The notes beneath the pieces are model-generated. The model ran no database searches and was not told the DNA's origin. It saw only the letters and a program-made list of their open reading frames with translations. Positions 10,991-21,495 of a stretch of DNA of 64,000 nucleotides are shown here, one piece after another. The first letter of the stretch is position 1. Each line of letters opens with the position of its first letter. This DNA is from Varanus komodoensis (taxonomy: Eukaryota > Chordata > Lepidosauria > Squamata > Varanidae): positions 126,861-190,860 of the forward strand of contig NW_025336482.1 of the NCBI RefSeq assembly GCF_004798865.1, read 5' to 3'. Position numbers and translations under genes: made by a program.

Positions 10991-12304
10991 CATTCTTCGG
11001 GATGGGGCCATGGTGCAGAGGCTGAGCATGTGCTTGTTGGGCATGAGGTCCCAGTTTGAGACCACTCACGCAGCCGTTTTCAGCATCCGGTCTGAGAGAC
11101 CAGCACATGTGCCCTGGTCTAAGCTCTTGCAGACACAGCCCACCTCATCCCTGGCAGGAAGTGCTGAACTCAGAGTGGTGGATTTGTGCCCCATAGGCTG
11201 GGCCCTGGGGAGGCAGTGCTCCTTGCCTTGGCTGTTGGGTTCCTCTGGACCCAGAGCATTTGGGCTGCAGCTGCTGGAAACGGGACTCGTTCTGGCACCT
11301 TCTGGATCCGTGCTAGCTTGGCAAGGAACCCCTGCCAGGGGCAACTCTGGGTTCTGCAGGAAGCCGTGCCTCTTTTTGCACGCACACGCCAAGAGCAGAG
11401 CCCTGGGATTCGCGGAGGAAAGGCATGGGGTCGCAAGAGGTAGCTCGAGACAGAACGGGAGCAGTCAAAGAGCGGATCGCAGCCTTGGCAGCTGCGGGGG
11501 AGGGACAGCCACGGGTGGTGGGTTGTGTTGCGATGCAGAGGAGAAGGGAAGGCCTCTACTCTGGCTGGGCTGGCAGGGAAGGGATGTGCTCCACAGGGTG
11601 GAAAGTCATATCGTGGGTCCTTCTAGCCCAGTGGGTTCATATTCACCTACATGCAGCCCCTCCTGAAGCTGCAGACAAGTGGCAAACCATACCGATCATC
11701 CTGTGGATCTGTCCACCCCAGACCACACCTGGTATCTTCTGGAGGTTCCGTACTGCAAGTCCCAGAATCCACTAGCCGGCTAAGCACCCATGGAGGAGGG
11801 GATCAGGTGGGAAGGCTGCCAGGACCCATTTCTGGTTCTTAACCTGCAACTTGCCCACACGGCTGATGAATACCAGGTAGCAAACCCGTGTTCTTGGAAC
11901 CGAGCAGAGGTTGGAGGTGAAGCTGACAGCCCCCGGCAGCCTGTGCGGGTGAATGCAGTAATTAAAGCGCTCATTAACTTCACCAAGCGTCTGCACGCGA
12001 TAGATCATTGCCAATGACAGTTGTGTGGGCCGAAGCCCCAGTGATGGATGGGTTTGCATGGCAGAAGAAAGCCAGGCCGAGGTGTGGCACTGCCCCAGGA
12101 AGATCATGAGCAGCTGAGTGCTGGCGGGAAGTCCTTGGGGACCTCGCTTTGGGGTTTGACGGGGCTGCTTGCCTGCAGACAGGAGAGCATCGGGGGGTGG
12201 GTGAGAAAGCCACCAGCTGGGACTCGGCAGGACCCCTGCCAAGGCCCAGCTGGTGGTCTCAGTGGCTGAGGGGGAACCCTGCCAGTTCCCGGCCAGCCAC
12301 TGAT

Positions 12305-12420
12305 CTCACCGGAGAACCTTGGGCCAGCCTTGCCTCCCTCACAGGGTTGTTGTGAGAGCAAAGTGGAGAGGAAGCAGCCTTCGGTCCTTTGCACTCAGGA
12401 AGAATGCAGTGAATTAACAA
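12305..12420 (+). mobile_element. partial tRNA-derived SINE (middle part)
   Basis: It shows ccttgggccagccttgcctc followed by cctcacagggttgttgtgag, the diagnostic middle part of the Sauria-type SINE in this window. The head is not recognisable. Confidence 0.65.
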
Positions 12421-12967
12421 CAAAAATGAAATCTACCGAGGTAAAGGCTTGGCTGGCTGTATCCTCCACCCTGCTCTGCTGATATGGACCGGGTATTTCT
12501 GTGGGGCACTTGGCTTGGAGCACAGCGGGGCAGTTTTAAAATACCCCAAAACTCACCGTGCTGCAGCTTGAAAATTAACTGCTCGTAAGCAAGCCTCGGA
12601 AGAGGCCTGTGAGCCTCAGGCTGGGAAGGAATGGTGCCGAAGCTGGGAGATCACGTAGCCGAGAAACCGGGGATAGTGGGGCGCTCTGGGGAAAATTGAA
12701 GGGGGCAGCCTGAACTCCTGCAGCCCACAGTCAAGTCCTGGATGCCCGGGCACTGGCCAGACTGTGGGCTGGGCAGGGACTTCAGTGTCACTTGGGGTCC
12801 CCTTCCTCACCCCAAAGCGTGGCTGCCAGCTGAAACAGCCAGAATCCTGGGCTTCGTGGAGAGAGCGCCTGCGCCAGCTTCCCCTCCCCAAGCAGGACTG
12901 TTTCCACCCGCTCAGCAGAGGGCCTTGCCAAGCCGCGAGGCCTGAAACCCTCCTTTGGTCCCTTTAG

Positions 12968-13134
12968 GCCCGATCACCAACGTCCTCATCACCATGGCTC
13001 CGGCCAACATGCTGATCCCGGAGAGCAAACCCAAGGTGCCCCTGCCGAAGTTCAGCCGGCACCTGCACAGCGTGGAGAGCATCGAGAACCCGGCCAGCGA
13101 CGGGCTGACCATCTGCCTCGGGCTGCCCCAGAAG
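12968..13134 (+). CDS. WDR18: WDR18 exon (sixth in window)
   Basis: After cctttag the frame reads GPITNVLITMAPANMLIPES and continues with PLPKFSRHLHSVE and DGLTICLGLPQK, ending at gtaccg. Human has GPVTNAAIMLAPVSMLSSDF, PLPHFNKHL and GGLTLRLGL. This segment leaves the propeller and enters the less conserved tail. The exon is 167 bases, completes the split glycine and ends in phase 0. A 5.4 kb intron lies before it. Confidence 0.95.
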
Positions 13135-13620
13135 GTACCGGCGGAGGACCCCAGGCACACGGGCAGGGGGTGGGGAGGGGCGGCCGGTGAAGCTCTCAGC
13201 CCCCCGACGAGTGGGAGGGGGCTGGTCCCTCCCTGTGCGGCCAAGCTTAAAGCGGGCTTGGCCGCGCATCCTGCCGGGAAGGGGTTGGCGAGTGGGCGAG
13301 TGTGAGGGCCCTCCTGCTGATGGGCGCCGAGGCAGCCGGGGCGCTCTTCCCCACCCAGCATCCATGGCTGTCACTCACGTCCATTCCCTCCTCGCCAGCC
13401 CCTGCCCGTGCTCTGGGGGCGCTCCCACATTGCCTTGGAGATAACGCACGGAGTCCCTCGTGCTGCCCCGCTGCCCGAGCGCAGCCTGAGTCCCTCTCCT
13501 CCGCCTGCCCCACACCCTCGCCCACTTGGAGGGTGCTGATGTGCCGGCAGTCATCCCTCCAGGCCAAGGCACAGCTCAGTCGGGGCCTTCTCTGGCCTGG
13601 CCCCCCGGTTCCTGCAGCGC

Positions 13621-13646
13621 GGGAGGGGAGGGGAGGGGAGGGGAAG
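13621..13646 (+). repeat. G-rich tandem (gggag)n, G-quadruplex-capable
   Basis: Five gggga-type units in a row give four or more G-runs separated by single A residues. Confidence 0.7.
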
Positions 13647-15029
13647 CCTCACGCTCTGCATTCAGCCAAGGAGGAAGCCAGTTCATCTCCCACTACCGCT
13701 CCCAGCATCCCCATGCAACACGACCAGTGGCCATGCCTGCCATTGTAGCCAGACATGTCCGGAGGAAGAGGCCGGGTGCAAGGCAGAGGCACCCAGAAGG
13801 GGAGAGGCTTCTCGGGGAGACCCCTAGGCCCAGAGAGCACCTGAGTAGTGGAGGGAGCGGCCGTCGCAGTCGCACGGTGCTTGCCAAGATTGATTTCGGA
13901 GCAAGCATTGTCTTTGCCTCCCGCTTTTCCCTCCCCAAAGAGCCCGGGACAGCTTGCATCCTCCTCCTCTGGCCCATCCTATCTTGTGTGGGGCTCAGGG
14001 ACTGGCCCAGGGGCCACGGGGGGCTTCATGGGGCTCCCAGCCTCCAGCCCAGCAACATCACAGCTGCACCTCAGTGGCTTGTGGCCTTCCCCGCGGGGGG
14101 CACTTTGGGGCTGCTGCTGGCATCCGGATCACTCAGTGCTCAGTCCCCGGCACCTGCAGGCAGGACTGGGAAAGCATCCCCCCCCCCCGCCCCGAATCCC
14201 AGAAGACTGGGCCTGCCCGTCTGGTTACTGCTGTTTATTCCATTTTGCACTGCTGCACGGCTGAAGCTCTCCAGGCCGTACGGTCCGGCAGCCCAGCTTG
14301 GTGGATGGCGGGTCCTTAAGCACCCTCCCAAAGGCCGTTCTGGGAAGGGGAACGGGCGCTGGACTGGGCAGGCCTTCTCATCCGGCCTGGCCCAGCAGGG
14401 CTCTGATCGCTTTGTCCCCCTCCAGCGCATGGTCTCTTGCAGCCCTGCCTCTCCCCGCAGCAGCGGGTGAACAGGTGCCGTCGTGCTTGGCTTGTTGGGG
14501 GGCGATGAGCGAGCGAGCGAGCAAGCGCCTCCTCCAGCTGTGTCTGTGAGCCATCACTCGCCGGGCAGGCCTCTCGCCTGGCTCTTCGTCTGCCGTTCTG
14601 CGTTCCCCTCAAGTGCGTTCCCTCTCCTGCCCGTCACTTTCCCCTCTCCCCACGAGACTGATGGAGCTGTCAGCCCTTGACGGATTAGCTCCTTGCTAGG
14701 GGAGGCCGTGAATTCCCCGGCACGGCGTGTTTGTCCTTTCCAGCTCACTGGGGCAGCGGCAGGCAAAGCTAGAAGCCAGCCTGGGGGACATGGCAGGTGT
14801 CTCTGCGGCGCTTGACAAGCACACCCCACGCAGCTTTCCCTGACAGCCCCGCACCTCCTCGCCCGGCTTTGCCAGCCCCATTGCTGCCATTGCTGTGCCC
14901 CACGTGACTTCTCAGAAGGAAGAAAAGGCATCTCCAAATCGGAAAGAGGGCTGCGTCGGACCAGTCTGAGGCCGCTTCGGCTCCCGAATCGCACGCTTTC
15001 GCCCAGCACAATGGTCAAATCGTGCTTAA

Positions 15030-15074
15030 CCCCCCCCCCCCCCCCCCCAAACCAGGGGCCCCCCCCCCCCCCCC
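15030..15074. repeat. poly-C tracts
   Basis: Two long C homopolymers (about 19 and 16 bases) are separated by a dozen bases. Their length may be unreliable in the assembly. Confidence 0.8.
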
Positions 15075-15404
15075 AGGAATGTGTCCGGCCCCTTCTGAAA
15101 GCCACCCTTGCACCTTGCGGGAAGTGAACTCCGTTGTTTAGCTCAGTGCTGTGTGAACGCTTCCCCGTGTCCTGTCCTGAATCTCCCAAGGATTCATTTT
15201 CCACCCAGATGTTACTCTGTGCATGTTCAGAAGCCGTGTATACCCGTGCATCAGATGCAGTTGCGTCCATCCCCTGCGTATCTGGTGTCCCAGAACCACT
15301 TTCTCTAAGCAGTCTCCTGTAAACGTCTCAAAGAAACCTGTGTTGTTGGCAAGAGTAGAAATACCCCAAAGAAATAAAATTCCCCGTCTTGCTATGTGAT
15401 GATG

Positions 15405-15600
15405 CGGGCAACGTTGCATCTATATGCAGCCTTTTTCCCTCTGGCGAGGAACCCAGATCTCCCCCACGCCACTTTTATCCTCACAACAACAACCCTGTGA
15501 GGTGGGCCAGGCCGAGTGAGGGAGTGGCCCAAAGTTGCCCAGTGGAGACTGGAACGCGCCTCTCCCAGGCCCCCAGCCGAGCACTCCCACCCCAGCCCCG
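15405..15600 (-). mobile_element. partial tRNA-derived SINE
   Basis: The + strand reads tgcagcctttttccctctgg, then tcctcacaacaacaaccctg and tgaggtgggccaggccgagt, the reverse complement of the Sauria-type SINE body and tail. Confidence 0.75.
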
Positions 15601-17263
15601 CTCCCGGATGGGCTCTTTCGACTGCTCCAGCAGAGTACTTAAGATGGGGAAGAGGGTTGCAGGGCTAACTGCCTTTTCGAACGCCCCTCCCCTGAGTCTC
15701 CCGCAGAGCCGGGCTTTGCAAAAGCGAATTTCTGGTAACCTTCGCAGAAAGCACTGTGCCCTGCTGCCTGCAGAGATTGCAGCCAGCCGGCGCCGATCCC
15801 CCCCCTCCCCCCCCCGTGTCTCGCTTGTCCCAGAGACAATAACAGTCCTTGAGGAGGGCGGGGTGAACGCAGGAGGGGATAGAGACAGGATAGAGATCTC
15901 TGCCTTGCCTTATCGGCAGCCCTGTCTGCTCCTGAATCGGAACAGCTGCACTCTGCCTGCCTGGCGCTCCTGGTGACGAGCCGCCACGGAGGGAGCCCCT
16001 GTCGCCATGCGCGAAGGCAGCGGGCGAGGTGGCACGTTCTGGGCCGTGTGTCTGCGTGGAGGCGGCAGATGGGCTCGGCACTTCCCTGTCGGAGTGGATC
16101 CGCCCCTGCCGCAAACTGCAGCAGAGGGGCTGGAGCAGAACCCCCCCTGGTCCCCCTGCATAAGCGGCCATCTGGGGGGGCGATGCAGCAGGATCGAGAG
16201 CCTGGGGGGGGGGCAGTGTGGGGAAAAACCCCGGTAAACTGGGAGATAATGCCCTGTGTTGGCTGGCAGCTGCTGTTCTCAGTGGTGATCCCCCACAGGC
16301 AGCAGCCCCCCCTCCAAAGGACCGGCTGGTGCCAACCTGAACCTCTTAAGCACTCCCTTTACTTGAACCTGAACACACAATAAGGGGGTGGTTTTTTTTT
16401 AATGAGTTCTGGGATTTGTTGGTTGTTTGGGACTATTTTTGCCTGTAAAGATGCGCTTGTGTTTGCACGTGTAATATAATTTGTTTTAAAATCACATTTT
16501 TATGCCATTTTAAACTTTCCAGAGAGCTTTGGATACTGGGTGGTATAAAAACAGGAGTGAAAATTAAAAGGGGGCAGCGAAGCACCCCAGCCCTGCTTTC
16601 TCCAGCCTGCTGCCCCCAAGACGCCCTCAGCTCCCATCATCCCCGGCCAGCATGGCCAGGCCTTCAGCATCCTGCGAGGGTACTCGGTTGGAGAATGGCT
16701 GCCAGGGCTTAAAGATGAGCTGCGCTGCCCTTGCTTTTGGAAAAGACCCCCCGGCAGCCTCAGGAGCAGGCTGGTGTGACCCTGAGAGGCCGGGCATGAC
16801 CTCTCCGTGGGCCTTAGCCCACCAGTGGAAGACCCCGAACCTTAACCCCCCCGCCCCGTGTGTGTGGTGGGGAAGACAAGGAATCAGTAGCATTTTGGCC
16901 GTGCTCAAGTTGCTGAAAAGATGAGCGCTGGCGTGGGTGGCAGGGAGCTTTTCCTTCCAAGCGCCCAGTCTCTCATCCACCCCCTCAAACCCGTTATCAT
17001 CCCAATGCGCATTTTCTCTTGTGATTTCTGAAAGGGCAGCCCAAAGCTGTCAGATTCGCTGGATTATCTGTTCAGAGATGATGATGAGCCGTTAGTCTCC
17101 TTCCCGCTGTTGTCGGTGTCGGGAGGTGCCTGTGCCCACGGCTGTGCCAGAGAAGAACTCGACTGCTCAGCAGAGGCGAGAGTCTCACGGCTTGCCTCGG
17201 GCCCGCTGCAGCCGGATCCGCTCGGCCTCGCTCTTGACCGTTGCTTTGTTCGATCTTCCACAG

Positions 17264-17332
17264 GGGTCTGGCGAAAGCTACCTGGAGAAGGCAGAACGCA
17301 TGTATGCACAGATGTGTTCTACAAAAGAGAAG
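17264..17332 (+). CDS. WDR18: WDR18 exon (seventh in window)
   Basis: The 23 codons read GSGESYLEKAERMYAQMCST then KEK, against human GSEPSYLDRTEQLQAVLCST then MEK. The acceptor is cttccacag and the donor gtgagg, and both ends are phase 0. A small charged linker exon ahead of the C-terminal helix. Confidence 0.92.
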
Positions 17333-17842
17333 GTGAGGCACCTTGTCCCTCGTGGAGGGCACTACAAGTGGGGAGAGTTCTTTCCACACGCCTGCGGGGT
17401 TTCACTTTTCCTGTCGCTGCTCGTTGCCCTTTTCTTTGAACCAAGGACCAGGCATTTCTGCAGGCCGCTTCCTATCCAGCAGAGTGGAGCTTTGATATTG
17501 CAATCCTGCCTGGCTTTTTGGACCCTTGTGGGTCTCTGAAGTAACCGGAGGAAACAAGTGAGCAATACCGAAACACACTTCTAAGCAATGTAGGCCAAAA
17601 CAGAAGTCTCTGATTAAACGGAGTCATCTGAAAGGGGCATTTCCTGCCTGTCCTGGGAGAGGACATGAGGGGCAGGCTGGCGAGTGAGACCGCCAGATGA
17701 TCACGAACATGGGCAACCTCATACGGACGCTGGTAGCCCCTTCTGTTCCCACAGGGCCAGCTACTTGCCTGGCTGGCTTGGGCAAGAAGGACCTATACAC
17801 AGGCAAGTGAGCCGGCTGGTGGAAGGGCTGAATTTTGCTTTA

Positions 17843-18250
17843 TCATAGAATCCTAGAATAGTAGGGTTGGAAGGGGCCATGAAGTCCAACTCCCCACTGT
17901 TGCAGGACACCAGGGCACACCCTCCCACTCAGGGGGCTGCCCAGTTTCTTTCTGGATGCCTCCAGTGTGGGAGGGCCCCCACCTCTCCAGGCAGCTGCTT
18001 CCACTGTCCTGTCGCTCTGACCATGAGGAAGCTTTTCCTGATGTCCGGCCTGAGTCTGGCTTGCGGCAGCTGGACTTGGTTATTCCACGTCATACATTCT
18101 GTTATCAGTTAGAAGAAACCTTGACCTTCCTCTCTGTGATAGCCTTTGAAGGACTTCTAGAGGGATGTCATGACCCCTGTCGGTCTTCTCTTCTCAAGGC
18201 TGAACAGGAAGGGCAAGTGCCAAGTTCTCTCAGTCTCTCCTCATGGGGCT
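17843..18250 (-). mobile_element. CR1 LINE 3' fragment
   Basis: The + strand starts atcatagaatcctagaatag and ggttggaaggggcc, the reverse complement of a CR1 3' end. It runs through ccagtttctttctggatgcc and ctcttctcaaggctgaacag, which match CR1 untranslated and late coding sequence. It sits in the last WDR18 intron. Confidence 0.88.
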
Positions 18251-18253
18251 TTC

Positions 18254-18445
18254 TTAGAATCACAGAATAGTGGAGTTGGAAGGGGCCAGGAAGGCCATCA
18301 AGTCCAACCCCTGCTGTTGCAGGACACCAAGTCACACCATCCCACTCAGGTGGCTGCCCAGTTTCTCCTTAATGTCCCCAGTGTGGGAGAGCCCCCCACC
18401 TCTCCAGGCAGCTGGCCCCACTGCCGTATCGCTCTCACTGGGATT
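18254..18445 (-). mobile_element. second CR1 LINE 3' fragment, adjacent to the first
   Basis: It repeats the same 3' end (agaatcacagaatagtggag, then ttggaaggggcc) only a few bases after the first copy and in the same orientation. It is shorter than the first copy. Confidence 0.88.
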
Positions 18446-18725
18446 CGGTGTGACCTTTGGGAGAAGGAGGACTTGTTCCTCTGCTGGCAGGAGAGGGTTA
18501 GAGCAAACTGTTCTTCTCCAACCTGACCATGGTGGCTGGGGGTGATGGGACTTGTATTCCTAAGACAGCTGCAGGGCAGCAAGCTTGGAAAGGCAGGTGT
18601 GAACTCGCTCCTCGGCCCTTAAGCGTAGTCAAGTGAGTGCCCTTTTAGGGTAGTTAAAACAAAAGCACAGGCTCTCCCCTGGTGGGTGTTAGTGGGGGTG
18701 GCCCACTGCCAGCCCCCTTTCTCCC

Positions 18726-18742
18726 GATGCTGCTGCTGCTGC
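18726..18742. repeat. (CTG)n short tract
   Basis: About five ctg units lie 40 bases before the last WDR18 acceptor. Confidence 0.6.
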
Positions 18743-18785
18743 TGCCCCTCTGGATCCCGCGTCTTGTTGACACTTCCTTCCACAG

Positions 18786-18917
18786 AACATGATGGGTGAT
18801 CAGGAGCAGCTGAAAATCCAGGTGGCTGAACTGGAGGAGGAGGTCAGCACCCTGCGGAAGATCAACAAAAGCCTCTTTGACTTCTCTAACCGCATCATCA
18901 CCAAGCCCGGAAAGTAG
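18786..18917 (+). CDS. WDR18: WDR18 terminal coding exon
   Basis: After cttccacag the exon reads [20 protein letters not shown], then [20 protein letters not shown], then PGK and TAG at 18915-18917. Human ends RKINRDLFDFSTRFITRPAK. The heptad-like pattern of Leu, Val and Ile in a charged context suggests a C-terminal coiled coil, as in other WDR18/Ipi3 proteins. The exon is 44 codons including the stop. Confidence 0.96.
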   Translation, partial: NMMGDQEQLKIQVAELEEEVSTLRKINKSLFDFSNRIITKPGK

Positions 18918-19788
18918 GACACTTTCCGACGCCTGCATGGCCCAGCCCCTTCCGCTGGGCCAGAGGTGGCACGCTCACCTGCTGCGGACGTGCCGTTCCG
19001 AACTCTTTTTGGACAAAGCTGTGGTTGGCCACAGAGGTGCCCTTTCGCATATGTTCGCGGCGGCAGCTCTCTGGATCGAAAGCTGACTATGCTGTGGTGA
19101 CAGAGCGAGAAGGGGAGAGAAAGATGACCCCCCCCTCCTTCTCTCATGCCCTCCCCACTTGTTCTGTTGCTGCTCAGACAAACCAACAGGCCTCACTTGC
19201 CATGGAAGAGGGCAAGCACCGGGTTGCTGCTTCCAGAATCCCTCTGTGGGGTGGAGGGTAACTCTGGGCTCAGACGCATTACAGGGTCCCAGACGCCAGA
19301 TCTTCCTCTTACGGTTGTCAGCATCGGGGAGTCTGCCTGCCCTGTTTCCCAGCATGGCAAGGAGGGGCTTCTACATCCCCCCTCCTTGTCTGGGTGAGGG
19401 AAGAATCCTCTGCAGAGTCATGCTCCGTGTTACGCAGAATTTGGGGCAGTCCTCTTCAGCTGCAGGTGAGGGAGCGAGGACGTCACACTGTACATCTTTC
19501 TTCACCCGAAAAGGAAAAACGGAAGAAGACCTCCCTGCTCATGGCAAACCAGCATCTCAGGGAGGGCACCTGGTTAAGCAGCTCATCCTGAGGTGCTAGG
19601 CTTCTGCCTGCGGGAGAGCGATTGGGCATGTATCATGCAATCAGAGTGAGAAACAGCCCCCTTGGTGTCGCCTCCATGCAGGTGGCCACTGCCTGGTTAA
19701 TCACCAACGCATCCGAGCAGACCTTGTACGTTCCAGTAACCCAAAGCAGGGCTGCCAGTTGGGTTGCCATGTGGTTACAGATCTCATT
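18918..19788 (+). other. probable WDR18 3' UTR and immediate downstream DNA
   Basis: This stretch follows the WDR18 stop codon and holds no further coding exon that I can see. I find no AATAAA in it; the first one downstream is in an L2 remnant near 20470, so the transcript end cannot be placed. Part of it may be 3' UTR. Confidence 0.4.
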
Positions 19789-19796
19789 GCTTAAGC

Positions 19797-20143
19797 CATG
19801 GGTGCTTAAGCAATGGCCCGCGGGCTGGATCCGGCCCGCCAGGGAGGTTTTGGACATGTTGCCCATGCGCGGCAAGGCAGGAGCTTGCTCGTGCGGAGAC
19901 TCGCTCGAAGAGAAGGATCTTGCGAGCAAGCCTCCGCTTCGCAGTGCATGTATCCAGCGGCAAGGAGATCATTTTGGACTCGCTGGGATAAAAGGATCTC
20001 CTTGTGAGCAAGCCGGTGCCTCACTGTGTGTGCACGCGCGGACGACCCACCCCGGCCCGTGCCCCCTGCCCACACCGCCTTGGCCCACGCCCATCGCCAG
20101 CACCTTCCACTGCCTCCTGTTAAAAAAAGTTCGAGGACCCCTG
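19797..20143. mobile_element. non-autonomous hAT-type DNA transposon with 8-bp TSD
   Basis: The element is 347 bases. Its left end reads catgggtgcttaagc; its right end, reverse complemented, reads caggggtcctcgaac, an imperfect terminal inverted repeat. Perfect 8-base duplications gcttaagc flank it at 19789-19796 and 20144-20151, the TSD length of the hAT superfamily. A ggcccgcgggctggatccgg block near the left end is typical of Charlie-like hAT MITEs in vertebrates. No transposase is present. Confidence 0.8.
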
Positions 20144-20369
20144 GCTTAAGCCGTGCTGCTTTTGCAGTGAACAAATTTCTGTCTTTCATGCAGTTTCTTT
20201 TGACGACTTTCGTCTGATTCTTTTTGGTACTGTGTATTTGTTTAGAAAAACAAAAATGGCTTCCTGGCTCATGCGTCATATGTTCCTCGGTTTAAAAGTA
20301 GCAGATGACAGGCGCCCTTACGGTGTGTGGATTTCTTGGCTGGGACAGTGTTGAAAACAGGGTGCCACA

Positions 20370-20394
20370 CATTTATTTATTTATTTATTTATTT
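20370..20394. repeat. (TTTA)n simple repeat
   Basis: About six ttta units form the tail of the reverse-strand L2-type LINE. Confidence 0.85.
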
Positions 20395-20700
20395 AGAAAA
20401 TTTCTATGCCGCCCCATTCGCCGAAGCCTCGGGGCAGCTCACAAAGATATCAATTAAAATATAATACAATAAAATATAAAACAAGTTAACAATATAAAAT
20501 AAGTCGCGCTGGCCGAAGAATAAAATAAATAGTATTAACAGTTAAAATGACATTTGAATAAAAAGGTCTTCGCCTGGCGCCGAAAAACAAATGACGGCGG
20601 CGCCAGGCGGACCTCTCTGGGGAGCGCATTCCATAGATTGGACGCCACCGCAGAGAAGGCCCTCCACATTAGGTGAAACATGGTGCTGACCCGCCAAGGC
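20370..20700 (-). mobile_element. L2-clade LINE 3' end
   Basis: It begins with (TTTA)n at 20370-20394, the reverse complement of the LINE tail, then tatgccgccccattcgccga, and it aligns along its length with 60690-61165. The shared cctggcgccgaaaaacaaat block is in both. The BovB fragment starts right after it. Confidence 0.75.
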
Positions 20701-20771
20701 TTCCTTTAATTTTGGAACCTCCACAGTCAGGAGTAGTCTGCCTCTGAATAATAGACTCTCTGTGAGCCCAC

Positions 20772-21495
20772 TCATGGCAGAAAGTGAAGAGGAACTAAAG
20801 AGCCTCTTGATGCAGGTGAAGGAGGAGAGTGCAAAAGTTGGCCTGAAACTAAGATCATGGCATCTGGTCCTCTCACTTCCTGGCAAATAGATGGGGAAGA
20901 AATGGAGGGAGTGACAGATTTTATTTTCCTGGGCTCCAAGATCACCGCAGACGGGGACTGCAGCCAAGAAATTAAAAGATGGTTGCTCCTGGGGAGGAAA
21001 GCATTGGCAAATCTAGACAGCATACGAAAAAGAGAAATTACCCTGCCAACAAAAGTGCTTACAGTCAAGGCTATGGTTTTCCCAGTTGCAATGTATGGCT
21101 GTGAGAGTTGGACCATAAGGAAGGCTGAGCATCAAAGGATTGAGGCCCTTGAATTATGGTGCTGGAGGAGACGCCTGCGAATCCCTTGGACTGCAAGGAG
21201 ATCAAACCGGTCAGTGCTAGAGGAGATCAACCCTGACTGCTCTTTAGAAGGCCAGATCCTGAAGATGAAACTCAAATACTTTGGCCACCTAATGAGAAGC
21301 AAGGACTCCCTGGAGAAGAGCCTGATGCTGGGGGTGATGGAAGGGCAAAGGAGAAGGGGGTGGCAGAGGATGAGGTGGCTGGATGGGGTCACTGAGGCAG
21401 TCGGCGTGAGATTAGGGGATGGTGCAGAACAGGAGAGCCTGGAGGAATGTTGCCCATGGGTTGCAGTGGGTCAGACACAACTGTGCAACTAACAA
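20772..21495 (+). mobile_element. BovB (RTE) LINE, C-terminal ORF2 fragment
   Basis: The translation reads MAESEEELKSLLMQVKEESA and then, after a frame change near 20857, MASGPLTSWQIDGEEMEGVT, DFIFLGSKITADGDCSQEIK, MYGCESWTIRKAEHQRIEAL and MKLKYFGHLMRSKDSLEKSL. These are hallmark strings of the BovB reverse-transcriptase C-terminus known from ruminants and squamates. The copy is 5' truncated. About 210 codons from 20857 remain open, so it is not very old. Confidence 0.92.

Larger units (their letters stand above)
13135..17263. other. GC-rich WDR18 intron
   Basis: No exon is seen here. The intron holds a G-rich run at 13621-13646, C homopolymers near 15030-15074, a partial SINE at 15405-15600 and a SINE/LINE-like tail at 16500-16545. 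Long open frames in it reflect high GC content. Confidence 0.6.
1175..18917 (+). other. WDR18: WDR18 gene (3' part: eight coding exons to the stop)
   Basis: WDR18 is a WD40-repeat protein, the animal counterpart of yeast Ipi3. It works with PELP1, TEX10, LAS1L and SENP3 in the nucleolus and nucleoplasm on ITS2 processing and 60S maturation (family knowledge). Eight exons can be joined without a frame break: 1175-1308, 2536-2677, 6314-6457, 6856-6911, 7429-7553, 12968-13134, 17264-17332 and 18786-18917. All use GT-AG sites and all phases fit. They give about 322 residues that I match from memory to about residue 107 through the C-terminus of the 432-residue human protein; they are presumably exons 3-10, with the N-terminal exons off the left edge. 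WD signatures such as SHDETVRLW and a C-terminal charged helix are visible. GRIN3B lies downstream in the same orientation, as in human. Confidence 0.95.

Noticed and set aside
13526-14470. 314-codon open frame in a WDR18 intron
   Set aside because: It lies in very GC-rich intron DNA, overlaps equally long frames on the other strand, crosses poly-C runs and shows no domain motif. The exons on both sides join directly without it.
20857-21492. Host gene of 211 codons
   Set aside because: The protein is the C-terminal end of BovB reverse transcriptase, and truncated copies occur at two other places in the window.
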